DNA from: Candidatus Limnocylindrales bacterium
GTDB taxonomy: Bacteria > Chloroflexota > Limnocylindria > Limnocylindrales > CSP1-4
Length of the DNA: 20,547 nucleotides
Assembly: GCA_031292335.1 (NCBI GenBank)
Contig: JARLHH010000142.1
Coordinates: 1 to 20,547, forward strand
Direction: 5' to 3'
Below, piece after piece: positions 1 through 7,181 of the stretch. The translations under genes and the position numbers were made by a program. The notes below the pieces were generated by a model. That model worked only from the letters and a program-made list of their open reading frames with translations. It searched no databases and was not told the origin of the DNA. Numbering within the stretch: position 1 is the stretch's first letter; each line of letters starts with the position of its first letter.

Positions 1-197
1 CGGTCCTCGCCCTCCAGCATCCCGAGCTCCAGCGCGCCGCCACAGCGCGAGCAGTAGTTGAGCGTCGCGGCGAGCCAGAGTGGCACGCCACGACCCGCCG
101 CCGGGTCGAACGATTCCGGGGGCGGCGGCCCCGGGTCGGACGTGCGCAGGTCGGACAGCCCGTGGGGAGTCGCGGGCCGGCGCGTGCCGTGGCTCAC
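1..197 (-). CDS. Zinc-ribbon protein, probably Nudix hydrolase (5' part only)
   Basis: Only the first 65 codons are visible; the gene runs off the left edge. I choose the GTG at 197-195 because it overlaps the stop of the upstream gene as GTGA, the usual sign of translational coupling here. The translation has about 40 Pro/Gly-rich residues, then NYCSRCGGALELGMLEGEDR. The CxxCG followed by ALE and an EGEDR/EGRDR-type segment is what I know as the first half of the N-terminal zinc ribbon found on many Nudix hydrolases (NudC-like and related). The second CxxC pair and the Nudix box would lie outside the window, so the Nudix assignment is inference; the zinc-ribbon half is seen. Alternative: another zinc-ribbon protein. 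Confidence 0.55.
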   Translation of the reverse strand, partial: MSHGTRRPATPHGLSDLRTSDPGPPPPESFDPAAGRGVPLWLAATLNYCSRCGGALELGMLEGED

Positions 198-607
198 GCG
201 GTCACCACGATCCAGGCGGCCGCGACCAGGAGCACGTAGAGGATCACGCCGGCGAGGGTCCAGGCGAGCCGGAAGAGGCCCCGACCGCGATCCACCGGCA
301 TCCAGGCCCAGGCGGACCGCCAGATCCGGACGATCGCGTCCGCGTTGGCGACTGCCAGCAGCGGCGCCGCCACGACGACGCACAGCTTGACCAGCGGGCT
401 CCCCAGCGCAGCGCCCATCTCGAGCGCCGTGATCGCCACCGTCCCGAGGACGAGGGCGGGCGCCGAGAGCAGGACGTAGTGCTTCTGCAGCGGCGTGGGT
501 CGCGCCTCCGGGACGCTGCGGGGCGTTTCCGTCGCGCCGGCGGCGGCGGCCGGCGCCGCCTGGCGATCCAGCACCGGCATCCCCGGCTCGTGGCGGGCGT
601 CATCCAT
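194..607 (-). CDS. Hypothetical membrane protein, three predicted TM helices
   Basis: The product is 137 aa. Residues 1-40 are a hydrophilic Ala/Pro-rich tail, followed by three hydrophobic stretches at about 44-66, 72-93 and 112-136. I do not recognise a family and see no catalytic motif. The ATG at 607 has no Shine-Dalgarno at a usable distance, but TAGAAT lies 7 nt before it on the same strand, which suggests a leaderless transcript separate from icd. The stop overlaps the GTG of the downstream zinc-ribbon gene by 4 bp, so the two are probably co-translated. Codon use and GC are like the neighbours, which supports a real gene. Confidence 0.7.
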   Translation of the reverse strand: MDDARHEPGMPVLDRQAAPAAAAGATETPRSVPEARPTPLQKHYVLLSAPALVLGTVAITALEMGAALGSPLVKLCVVVAAPLLAVANADAIVRIWRSAWAWMPVDRGRGLFRLAWTLAGVILYVLLVAAAWIVVTA

Positions 608-614
608 GCCCGCG

Positions 615-620
615 ATTCTA
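615..620 (-). promoter_or_regulatory. Candidate -10 element TAGAAT for a leaderless transcript
   Basis: Read on the minus strand, TAGAAT (620 to 615) is followed by 7 nt and then the ATG at 607. This is the TANNNT plus 6-7 nt spacing expected if transcription begins at the start codon. No clear -35 is visible. The same arrangement precedes three other genes in the window (2435, 7182, 16172). Confidence 0.5.
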
Positions 621-706
621 CGCGCCGTCCTCGGAACACCCCCGCCGGACGCCCTCGGAAGCCGGGCGCAGCCGCCTGCCGTGCCGTCGACGAAGTCGCT
701 CGCGGC

Positions 707-2188
707 TTACTGTCCCTGTGCCTTCGTGAAGCCGTCCTCGCCGGCGTAGCGGCGAAGCTTCTCGACGTGGTTCCAGGATGGATACGCCACCGCCACCCGG
801 CCGAGCAGGGCGCGGACGTCCGCGTCGGTGACCGCCGCTCCTTCGTGCGCCGCTACGAACCGACAACGGTAGTGGCGGACATGGTCGGTCGCGGTCGACG
901 TTCCCGGGTAGGCCACGGTGCCGCGGCTCGAGATGAACAGGAGCCGGAACGCGTCTCCGACGAGCGTCTCCAACTTCGGGCCCATCATGAGGGGCAGGTC
1001 GTCCGACTCGATGAAGATGTCCGCGCCGACCAGCTCCTCCTCCATCGACGCGTACCGTTCCGGGCCGTAGGTCCAGCGTGGCCGCGGCCGGGCCTCCCCG
1101 GAGGGCCGCTCCGACCCGTGGCGGGGCGGCACGGTCGCCGGCTGGCGGCCCAGGTTCGCGATGATCGTGTTCGTGAAGCCGGTCGTGGAGGCTGCCCGCG
1201 CGACGTCGCCGCCCGTCTGACGGGCCAGGTCCTGGGTGACCGCGCGGCCCTCCTCCAGCGTCACGAGGACCGCGTCCTCGATCCGGTCCGCGGCGTCCGA
1301 CTCGTCGAGATGGCGGAGCATCATCAGCGAGCTCAGGATCAGCGCGGTCGGGTTGATGACGTCCTTGCCGGCGTACTTCGGCGCCGAGCCGTGGACCGCC
1401 TCGAAGATCGCGACGTCGTCGCCGTAGTTGCCGGACGGCGCGAAGCCCAGCCCGCCCACCAGGCCCGACGCGAGGTCGCTGATGATGTCCCCGTTGAGGT
1501 TGGTCGTGACGATGATGTCGAACTGGGCCGGGTCCTTGGCCATCTGGTGGGCGACGTTGTCGATGATCAGGTGCTCGGCCACGATCTCCGGGTACTCGGC
1601 CGAAAGCTCCTCGAAGACCCGTTTGAAGAGGCCCTCGGTGAGCTTCATGATGTTCGCCTTGGTCGCGCAGGTCACCTTGCGGCGCCCCTCGCGGCGGGCC
1701 AGCTCGAACGCGTAGCGGATGATCTTCTCGCTGCCCTTGCGGGTGATGATCTTGAGGCACTGCGCGACGTCCGCCGTCTGCATGTGCTCGATGCCGGCGT
1801 ACAGGTCCTCGATGTTCTCGCGGACGATGATCATGTCCACGCCCTCGCCCGCGTAGCGGGTGGGGACGCCGGGCAGCTCGCGCGCCGGCCGCACGTTGGC
1901 GTACGTCTCGAACAGCTTGCGGAGCGTGACGTTGGCGCTCTTCTCGCCGAAGCCGACCGGCGTCTCCAGGGGTCCCTTGAGGACGACACGCGTGCGCGCG
2001 ATCGAGTCGCGGGTCGCCTGGGGCACGCCAGAGGTATCGCCCCGCTTGAAGACCTCGGCGCCGGCCTCGGCCGTCTCCCAGTCGATGGCGACGCCCGCCG
2101 CCGCGATGATCCGCTGCGCGGACCGGACCACTTCCGGGCCGACCCCGTCGCCCGGGATGACGGTGACACGATGGGGCTGGCCTGGCAT
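707..2188 (-). CDS. icd: Isocitrate dehydrogenase, NADP-dependent, Thermus/Rickettsia type
   Basis: The 493-aa product oxidises and decarboxylates isocitrate to 2-oxoglutarate in the TCA cycle. The catalytic isocitrate/isopropylmalate dehydrogenase fold fills residues 1-345: IPGDGVGPE (11-19), substrate Ser84 in GEKSANVTLRK, Tyr130 in ENIEDLYAG, Lys177 in TKANIMKLTEG, and metal-binding Asp210, Asp234 and Asp238. The coenzyme motif HGSAPKYAG (266-274) has Lys271-Tyr272, matching the Lys-Tyr pair of NADP-specific enzymes; NAD enzymes usually have Asp-Ile. A Pro/Arg-rich linker (350-372) leads to a C-terminal domain of about 120 aa typical of the roughly 490-residue Thermus-like form. The ATG at 2188 is preceded by AGGAGA at 2203-2198 with 9-nt spacing, so longer upstream reading frames are not needed. 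The gene is divergent from the SARP gene. Confidence 0.95.
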   Translation of the reverse strand: MPGQPHRVTVIPGDGVGPEVVRSAQRIIAAAGVAIDWETAEAGAEVFKRGDTSGVPQATRDSIARTRVVLKGPLETPVGFGEKSANVTLRKLFETYANVRPARELPGVPTRYAGEGVDMIIVRENIEDLYAGIEHMQTADVAQCLKIITRKGSEKIIRYAFELARREGRRKVTCATKANIMKLTEGLFKRVFEELSAEYPEIVAEHLIIDNVAHQMAKDPAQFDIIVTTNLNGDIISDLASGLVGGLGFAPSGNYGDDVAIFEAVHGSAPKYAGKDVINPTALILSSLMMLRHLDESDAADRIEDAVLVTLEEGRAVTQDLARQTGGDVARAASTTGFTNTIIANLGRQPATVPPRHGSERPSGEARPRPRWTYGPERYASMEEELVGADIFIESDDLPLMMGPKLETLVGDAFRLLFISSRGTVAYPGTSTATDHVRHYRCRFVAAHEGAAVTDADVRALLGRVAVAYPSWNHVEKLRRYAGEDGFTKAQGQ

Positions 2189-2422
2189 CGGGACGGGTCT
2201 CCTGTGCGGAATCCTGACGGCGTCCGGCGCTCCGTCGGCGTCTTGCGGATTCTGCCCCATCGCCGGTCCGCGCGGGCACACCGGGAGCAAGGAAGCACGC
2301 GGCGCACTGCGTACAGATCGACCGTCGCGGACATGCGCGCTACCCGCATCGCCGCCGGAAGATTGGCCGCGGCCGAATTCCGGACCCCGAGGGCGCGGCA
2401 GGGCAGGGCGCGCGTGCTCGGC

Positions 2423-2428
2423 TACAGT
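2423..2428 (+). promoter_or_regulatory. Candidate -10 element TACAGT for a leaderless SARP transcript
   Basis: TACAGT is followed by 6 nt and the ATG at 2435. No Shine-Dalgarno precedes this ATG. The element lies in the 246-bp divergent gap between icd and the SARP gene; I found nothing else recognisable in that gap apart from the icd Shine-Dalgarno. Confidence 0.5.
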
Positions 2429-2434
2429 CCGCGC

Positions 2435-5400
2435 ATGCAGGTGCGAATCCTGGGTCCGCTCATCATTCGCGACGGCGAGGCGGAGATCCCCGCCGGTGGC
2501 CGCCTGCAGCGGCGCGTCCTGGCACGGCTGGCGATGGAGGCCGGGACGCCGGTCGCGACGGACGACCTCGAAGCGGCCGCCTGGGGCGACGACCCGCCGG
2601 CGGCGGCCCGGCACACGATCGCCACCCACGTCTTCCGTCTGCGCCGGCTGGGCCTGGAGATCACGACCGGCGACGACGCGTACGTCCTGCAGACCCCAAC
2701 GGATGCCGGCGAGGTGGAGCGGCTGGCTGCCGAGAGCCGGCGCGCGCTCCAGGACGGCGATGCCACGCGTGCGATCTGCGCGCTTCGCGAGGCGCTGGCC
2801 CTCTGGCGAGGCCGGCCCCTGGCCGATCTCGACGACCTGCCCGAGGCGACGATCGTCTCGGCGCGCTTCGAAGAGCTGGCCGAGAGCCTCCACGAGGAGC
2901 TGCTGGCCCTGGAGCTCGACCATGGGCGGCCGGCCGAGCTGGTCGCCGAGGCGCGCCGGCTTGCCGCGGCGCAGCCCTACCGAGAGCGGCGCTGGGAGCT
3001 GTTGATGCTGGCCCTGTATCGAGCCGGCCGGCAGGCCGAGGCGCTCGACGCGTACGCCGAGTGCCGGCGGCGGCTGCTCGACGACCTGGGCCTCGATCCG
3101 GGCACGGCGCTCAGGAAGATGCAGCAGGCGGTGCTCGCCCAGGACCCTGCCCTCGAGCCACCGGTCCGGGCCCCGGAAAGCGCGGCGGCTGCAGCCAGAC
3201 CGGCGCAGAGTGCCTCGGAGCCGGGACCGACCCTCGAGCCGTCCCGGATCCCCGGCACGTCCACCCGGCTGATCGGCCGGGCCACGGAACAGCGCGACCT
3301 GGCCGAGGTCTGGGATCGTGCCCGCCTCGCCACCGTGCTCGGCCCGCCGGGGGCCGGCAAGACCCGGCTCGCCCTGGAGCTTGCCCGAGCGGCGGAGCGG
3401 CCCGCCTGGTACGTCGCGCTGGAGCAGATCCCCGCCGCGCAGTCCGTGGCAGCCGCCATCCTCGACGTCGTCGCGCCGTCGTCGCGGGCGACCGATGCGT
3501 CCAGGGGAGTCCAGGCGGCCCTGGAGACGGTCAGCGGCCTGCTCGTCCTGGACGGGTGCGAAGGCCGACCCGTCGAGATCGCCCGGGAGGTGACCCAGCT
3601 GCTCGAGGCGTGTCCCCGCATCCGCGTGCTGGCGACGAGCCGCGAGCGGCTCGGGATCCTCGACGAGGCGCTCATCCCGCTCGGCCCGCTGGCCGCGGGT
3701 GACGCCATCGACCTGCTCGTCGATCGCGCGCGGCTGCTGGATCCCCGCTTCCGCCTCGGGCCTGCCGAGATGGCGGCTGCCGACCGGCTGTGCGCGCTGG
3801 TCGACCGCCTGCCGCTGGGTATCGAGCTCGTGGCGCGCCACCTCCAGATGCTGCGGATCGACGAGGTGGTCCGGCTTGTCGAGTCGGACCTGGGCCGCTG
3901 GGCAGGCAGGCCCGCGGGCGGTCGCGCCGGCCTGTGGGCGGCGCTCGACACCAGCGTCGAGCGGCTCGGCGGGCCGGAGCGGCAGGCGCTGCTGGCGCTC
4001 GCCGTGATGGTCACCGACGCGGACACTGCCCTGATCGAGGCGGTCGCGGGCTTCACGGCCGGGTCGGTTGACGCGTTCGAGGTCGTGGCCCGGCTCGTGG
4101 ACGCGAGCCTGGTCCAGGTCCGCAGCGCGCCGGGGCCGACCCGCTACGAGCTGCTCCACACCGTGGCGGCACACACGCTCGAGGGCGCCGACCAGGCGGA
4201 GCTCGCGGCATCCTGGGCACGCTACGCGGATGCCGTCCTGGCCCGGGCGAACCAGCTCGCGGGCCAGCTCGCGACGACCGACCGGAGCGACACCCTGCGC
4301 CTGCTGGACCGGGAGGCGCCCCACATCCGGGCCGTCCTGGGCAGGCTCTGCGCGGCGCCGGTTGATCCCGCCGGCGTGGCCCGCGGACTGGAGACCGCGG
4401 TCGGCCTGACCGACTACTGGCTCGGCCGCCACCCTGCCGAGGGGCTCGACTGGCTGGGCCGGCTGATCCACGCGGCGGGGCCGGGGTCCGCGCCCACGCC
4501 CGCGCTTCGCGCCGCGGCGCTGCTCAGCCGGGGGCATCTCGCCTACTGGGTCACCGAATTCGCCCTCGGCGCCAGGCTGGTGGAGGAAGCCCAGGCGCTG
4601 TTCGCGTCGCTGGGCGACCCGCTCGGCGAGGGTCGGGCTTTGCGCCGTCGCGGCGCGATCGCGGCCGCGACCGACGACCTGGCGGCCGCCCGCGCCTTTC
4701 TGGAAGCCTCCCTCTCCAGGCTCGAGCGGGCCGGTGTGGAGCGGGAGACGGGCACGACCCTGCTCCACCTGGGCTCGCTCCTGGCGGACGAAGGCGTCGT
4801 GGACGCGGCCCGCCCGGCGCTGGAGCGCGCGCTGGCGATCGCAGTCGAAACTGGTGACCCGCTCGCGAACGGGCATGTCCTCGCCGCGCTGACGCTGGCG
4901 CACTGGAAGGCCGGCGATCTCGATGCGGCGATGCAGACGGGCAACGAGGCGCTCCTGATTTTCCGCGAGCTGGGCCACCGGCCAACCGAGGGGACCGTGG
5001 CGTATCGGCTCGCTGCCGTCGCCCGCGGGCTCGACCATCCGCGAGCTGCGCGCCGGTACGCGCAGCTCGCTGTCGATGCCGGCGAGCTGTCGAGCACCCG
5101 CACCACCGTCGCGCTGGGACATGTCAACCTCGCCCGCCTCGACCTCGACACCGGCGACCACGCAACCGCGGCGAGCCATCTCGCCCGAGCGCTCGAACTG
5201 GTCGATCCGGGCGCGGACCGATGGGTGCTCGTGGAGTGCCTCGAGGCAGTGGCCCGGCTGCTCGTCGCCTCGGGCCGGACGGGCTCCGGGCGCCTCCTCA
5301 CCGCCGCGAGCCGCATCCGGGCCGAGATCCGCCAGCCGGTTGCCCCGACCGAGGTCAACGACCTCGAGTGGACGCTGGCGCGAGGAACGGCGGTCGACGG

Positions 5401-5536
5401 ACCCGGCGCGCCGCCCGACGGCGATCCGCCACCGGAGCTCGACCCGGCTGCGGCGCACGCGCTGGCCCTGGGCCACGCCCGTGACGCGGCCCGCCCGGTC
5501 ACGGCGGTTCCCCGGCAACGCCGCGCGAGAGGCTGA
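2435..5536 (+). CDS. SARP/AfsR-like transcriptional regulator with NTPase and TPR domains
   Basis: The 1033-aa cytoplasmic regulator starts MQVRILGPLIIRDGEAEIP, the typical opening of the OmpR-like winged-helix domain of SARP proteins (about 1-90). A bacterial transcriptional activation domain follows (about 92-240, ending near GLDPGTALRKMQQAVLAQD). After a linker comes an NB-ARC/STAND-type NTPase with Walker A GPPGAGKT (303-310), Walker B LLVLDG (369-374) and a TSRERL sensor-like motif. Residues about 690-990 are helical repeats resembling TPRs. This is the domain order of Streptomyces AfsR. The reading frame stays open far upstream of 2435, but the DNA-binding domain begins at this ATG and TACAGT sits 6 nt before it. 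The two downstream lipoprotein genes carry phased direct repeats resembling SARP operators, so they are the likely targets (inference). The ligand sensed by the TPRs is unknown. Confidence 0.9.
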   Translation: MQVRILGPLIIRDGEAEIPAGGRLQRRVLARLAMEAGTPVATDDLEAAAWGDDPPAAARHTIATHVFRLRRLGLEITTGDDAYVLQTPTDAGEVERLAAESRRALQDGDATRAICALREALALWRGRPLADLDDLPEATIVSARFEELAESLHEELLALELDHGRPAELVAEARRLAAAQPYRERRWELLMLALYRAGRQAEALDAYAECRRRLLDDLGLDPGTALRKMQQAVLAQDPALEPPVRAPESAAAAARPAQSASEPGPTLEPSRIPGTSTRLIGRATEQRDLAEVWDRARLATVLGPPGAGKTRLALELARAAERPAWYVALEQIPAAQSVAAAILDVVAPSSRATDASRGVQAALETVSGLLVLDGCEGRPVEIAREVTQLLEACPRIRVLATSRERLGILDEALIPLGPLAAGDAIDLLVDRARLLDPRFRLGPAEMAAADRLCALVDRLPLGIELVARHLQMLRIDEVVRLVESDLGRWAGRPAGGRAGLWAALDTSVERLGGPERQALLALAVMVTDADTALIEAVAGFTAGSVDAFEVVARLVDASLVQVRSAPGPTRYELLHTVAAHTLEGADQAELAASWARYADAVLARANQLAGQLATTDRSDTLRLLDREAPHIRAVLGRLCAAPVDPAGVARGLETAVGLTDYWLGRHPAEGLDWLGRLIHAAGPGSAPTPALRAAALLSRGHLAYWVTEFALGARLVEEAQALFASLGDPLGEGRALRRRGAIAAATDDLAAARAFLEASLSRLERAGVERETGTTLLHLGSLLADEGVVDAARPALERALAIAVETGDPLANGHVLAALTLAHWKAGDLDAAMQTGNEALLIFRELGHRPTEGTVAYRLAAVARGLDHPRAARRYAQLAVDAGELSSTRTTVALGHVNLARLDLDTGDHATAASHLARALELVDPGADRWVLVECLEAVARLLVASGRTGSGRLLTAASRIRAEIRQPVAPTEVNDLEWTLARGTAVDGPGAPPDGDPPPELDPAAAHALALGHARDAARPVTAVPRQRRARG

Positions 5537-5610
5537 CCTTCCTCCTTTCACGGCGCGGGACAAGCGCGGTCGGGAGCTGCCGCCGCGGCCGGGGACACCT
5601 CCGTCGGCCC

Positions 5611-5672
5611 TGCGAGCCGTCGCCATCGGCCTGCGATCGAGCGCGACGGACTTGCGATCGATCTGCGATCGG
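5611..5672 (+). promoter_or_regulatory. Phased TGCGATCG direct repeats, candidate SARP operator (copy 1)
   Basis: TGCGATCGR occurs at 5632-5640, 5653-5661 and 5664-5672, with start-to-start distances of 21 and 11 bp, that is two turns and one turn of DNA. Degenerate copies at 5611 and 5621 (each 7 of 9 matches) and about 5642 (6 of 9) continue the 10-11-bp phase. SARP regulators are known to bind heptameric direct repeats with 11- or 22-bp periods just upstream of the -10 box. A NANNNT hexamer, GACGAT at 5680-5685, lies 9 nt after the last TGCGATC heptamer. The same block with the same spacing precedes the paralogous gene at 6479. Confidence 0.65.
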
Positions 5673-5684
5673 CATTCGCGACGA

Positions 5685-5715
5685 TCCCTGGGTCCGAGCT
5701 CGATAGACCCAGGGA
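5685..5715 (+). repeat. 10-bp perfect inverted repeat overlapping a Shine-Dalgarno
   Basis: TCCCTGGGTC (5685-5694) and GACCCAGGGA (5706-5715) are perfect reverse complements separated by 11 nt. The right arm covers most of the AGGGAGA Shine-Dalgarno (5711-5717) of the lipoprotein gene starting at 5727. In RNA it would form a strong stem hiding the ribosome site; in DNA it could be an operator palindrome. If transcription starts about 7 nt after GACGAT (5680-5685), most of the left arm is not transcribed, which favours the DNA reading. Confidence 0.6.
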
Positions 5716-5726
5716 GAGCAGCAGCG

Positions 5727-6350
5727 ATGTCGATCCGATCACACCCAGGTTCACGGGCCGCCCTGTCGCTGGCCCTGGTCGCGATCGTGGCGGCGGCCTG
5801 TTCCGGCGGAGGTTCGAGCACGCCGGCGGTCGCGGCCGCGGCCAGCAGCAGTGCCGAGTCGGCAGCCCCGGCTGCCTCCGCGGGAGACAGCGCTCCGGCA
5901 AGTGCCCAGCCCGCCGGCGGGGCATCGCAGTCGGCCCCCGCCAGCGCCGGGGCGGCGGGAGGCGCCGGTCAACCGGTCAAGGTGTGTGACCTGCTGCCGG
6001 TGGCAACCGTAGCCTCCATCACCGGCCAGTCGCTCAACCAGGCGACCGAGAGCGACACCCCGGCCCTCCAGAGCTACGGGTGCTATTACGGAGGCGCCGG
6101 CACGGCCGGCGTGACGGTGACCGTCGCCTACGATGCCGCCGGTACGTTCGACACCCTCATGCAGGCAGCCCTGGCCCTGGGTGGCGAGCAGGTCAGCGGG
6201 CTCGGCGACAAGGCATACCACGCCGTGCTCGGTGTGAATGCCCTGTTCGGCAACGTCGGCATCTTCGCGTCGACCGACCCTGCCGCGACCGCCCTGGAGC
6301 CGGACGACGCCGCAATCACCCTGATCAAGACGCTGCAGCCAAAGCTCTGA
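5727..6350 (+). CDS. Secreted lipoprotein, DUF3558-like, paralogue of the next gene
   Basis: The 207-aa product has a basic N-terminus, a hydrophobic helix and a lipobox ending at Cys25 (VAAACSGG), so it should be lipid-anchored on the outer face of the membrane. Residues about 28-82 are a low-complexity Ser/Ala/Pro/Gly linker. The folded part begins at VKVCDLLPVATVASITG, contains a second Cys pair candidate in YGCYYGG and the segment VSGLGDKAY, and ends TLIKTLQPKL. This layout resembles actinobacterial DUF3558 lipoproteins; the resemblance is from memory and the function is unknown. The ATG at 5727 has AGGGAGA at 5711-5717, partly inside a 10-bp inverted repeat. The gene follows the SARP gene by 190 bp and probably has its own promoter with phased repeats. 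Confidence 0.85.
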   Translation: MSIRSHPGSRAALSLALVAIVAAACSGGGSSTPAVAAAASSSAESAAPAASAGDSAPASAQPAGGASQSAPASAGAAGGAGQPVKVCDLLPVATVASITGQSLNQATESDTPALQSYGCYYGGAGTAGVTVTVAYDAAGTFDTLMQAALALGGEQVSGLGDKAYHAVLGVNALFGNVGIFASTDPAATALEPDDAAITLIKTLQPKL

Positions 6351-6369
6351 TTGCGGGCGGCACCGGCCG

Positions 6370-6410
6370 TGCGATCGAGCGTGACCGACGTGCGATCGAC
6401 CTGCGATCGG
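6370..6410 (+). promoter_or_regulatory. Phased TGCGATCG direct repeats, candidate SARP operator (copy 2)
   Basis: TGCGATCGR occurs at 6370-6378, 6391-6399 and 6402-6410, again 21 and 11 bp apart. Across 41 bp this block matches 5632-5672 at 37 positions, although the flanking DNA is not alike. CAAGGT (6418-6423) lies 9 nt after the last heptamer, the same place as GACGAT in copy 1, and fits NANNNT. Conservation of sequence, order and spacing indicates a selected binding site. Confidence 0.65.
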
Positions 6411-6478
6411 ATGGATCCAAGGTGGCCATGACGCCCCCGGCGGGCGACCCAAACGCCTCGAGTCATCGGGAGAAACCC

Positions 6479-7072
6479 ATGAAACGCTTCACGATCACCG
6501 CATCGACCAGCCTCGTCGCCATCGCGTTTGCCATCGCCGGGTGCGGGGGCAGCGCCGCGACCACCGCCCCGGCGGCGGTCAGCAGCAGCACTCAGTCGGC
6601 CGCTCCGGCGGCCTCCGCCGCGGCGAGCGCTTCGACCGACGGCCAGGCGGCAGGAGCCACATCGCAGGCAGGCGCCAGCAGCGGCGGGTCGGTGAACGAC
6701 GGAATCGGTCACCCCGTCAGCGTGTGTGACCTGCTCCCCGTGGCCACCGTGGCGTCGGTTACCGGCGAGCCGCTCACCGTCGCCAAGGAGGACGACACGG
6801 CTGACTACAAGCTCTACTCGTGCTCCTACACGAGCGCGGATGGCACCTCGGGCGTGGACGTGAGCGTGCTGGCGCTCGACGCGGCCGCCGGCTTCGACAG
6901 CGGCATGCAGGCCGACTCGAGCGCCAAGCTGATCAGCGGGCTCGGCGACAAGGCGTTCGCCGGAATCCTCGGAGTGGAGGCGCTCTTCGGCAACGTCCAG
7001 ATCACGGTGTCGGACCTGCAGTCGGTCGATGCCGCGGTCACCCTGATCAAGACCTTGCAACCGAAGCTCTGA
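6479..7072 (+). CDS. Secreted lipoprotein, DUF3558-like, paralogue of the previous gene
   Basis: The 197-aa product begins MKRFTITASTSLVAIAF, and the lipobox IAGC places the lipidated cysteine at residue 22. A Ser/Ala/Thr-rich linker runs to about residue 75. The C-terminal domain is clearly homologous to the gene at 5727: VSVCDLLPVATVASVTGE, a Cys in LYSCSY, ISGLGDKAF, GVEALFGNV and the shared ending TLIKTLQPKL. Conservation is strong in the domain and weak in the linker, as expected for an old tandem duplication. GGGAGA at about 6468-6473 serves the ATG at 6479. The phased repeats at 6370-6410 suggest co-regulation with its paralogue. The function is unknown; a ligand-binding or envelope role is only a guess. 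Confidence 0.85.
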   Translation: MKRFTITASTSLVAIAFAIAGCGGSAATTAPAAVSSSTQSAAPAASAAASASTDGQAAGATSQAGASSGGSVNDGIGHPVSVCDLLPVATVASVTGEPLTVAKEDDTADYKLYSCSYTSADGTSGVDVSVLALDAAAGFDSGMQADSSAKLISGLGDKAFAGILGVEALFGNVQITVSDLQSVDAAVTLIKTLQPKL

Positions 7073-7111
7073 CCGCCGGCCACATCGATTCGGGGACAGA
7101 TCCACTTCGCG

Positions 7112-7128
7112 ACCCGGCAGGGCCGGGT
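7112..7128 (+). terminator. Weak candidate terminator hairpin after the lipoprotein gene
   Basis: ACCCGGC (7112-7118) and GCCGGGT (7122-7128) pair perfectly around a 3-nt loop, 40 nt after the lipoprotein stop and before the kinase promoter. No proper U-tract follows, only a pyrimidine-rich GTGTCTCCTCC. In DNA this GC-rich, a 7-bp stem can arise by chance. Confidence 0.3.
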
Positions 7129-7169
7129 GCCGTGTCTCCTCCCGGCGGCGCGGGCCACGAGCGCCGCGG

Positions 7170-7175
7170 TAGGCT
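7170..7175 (+). promoter_or_regulatory. Candidate -10 element TAGGCT for a leaderless kinase transcript
   Basis: TAGGCT is followed by 6 nt and the GTG at 7182. No Shine-Dalgarno is visible. The spacing is identical to TACAGT before the SARP gene, which also supports GTG 7182 as the true start. Confidence 0.5.
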
Positions 7176-7181
7176 TGTCGC

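Noticed and set aside
608..706. icd terminator in the gap between icd and the membrane-protein gene
   Set aside because: Only an interrupted GC stem with mismatches and no U-tract on the minus strand.
80..2434. Upstream part of the long plus-strand frame that contains the SARP gene
   Set aside because: It is antisense to icd and the membrane protein; the SARP domain begins at ATG 2435 and has its own -10-like element.
707..5821. 1704-codon open frame on the minus strand
   Set aside because: Only the last 494 codons (from ATG 2188, with a good Shine-Dalgarno) encode isocitrate dehydrogenase; the rest is antisense to the SARP gene and kept open by high GC.
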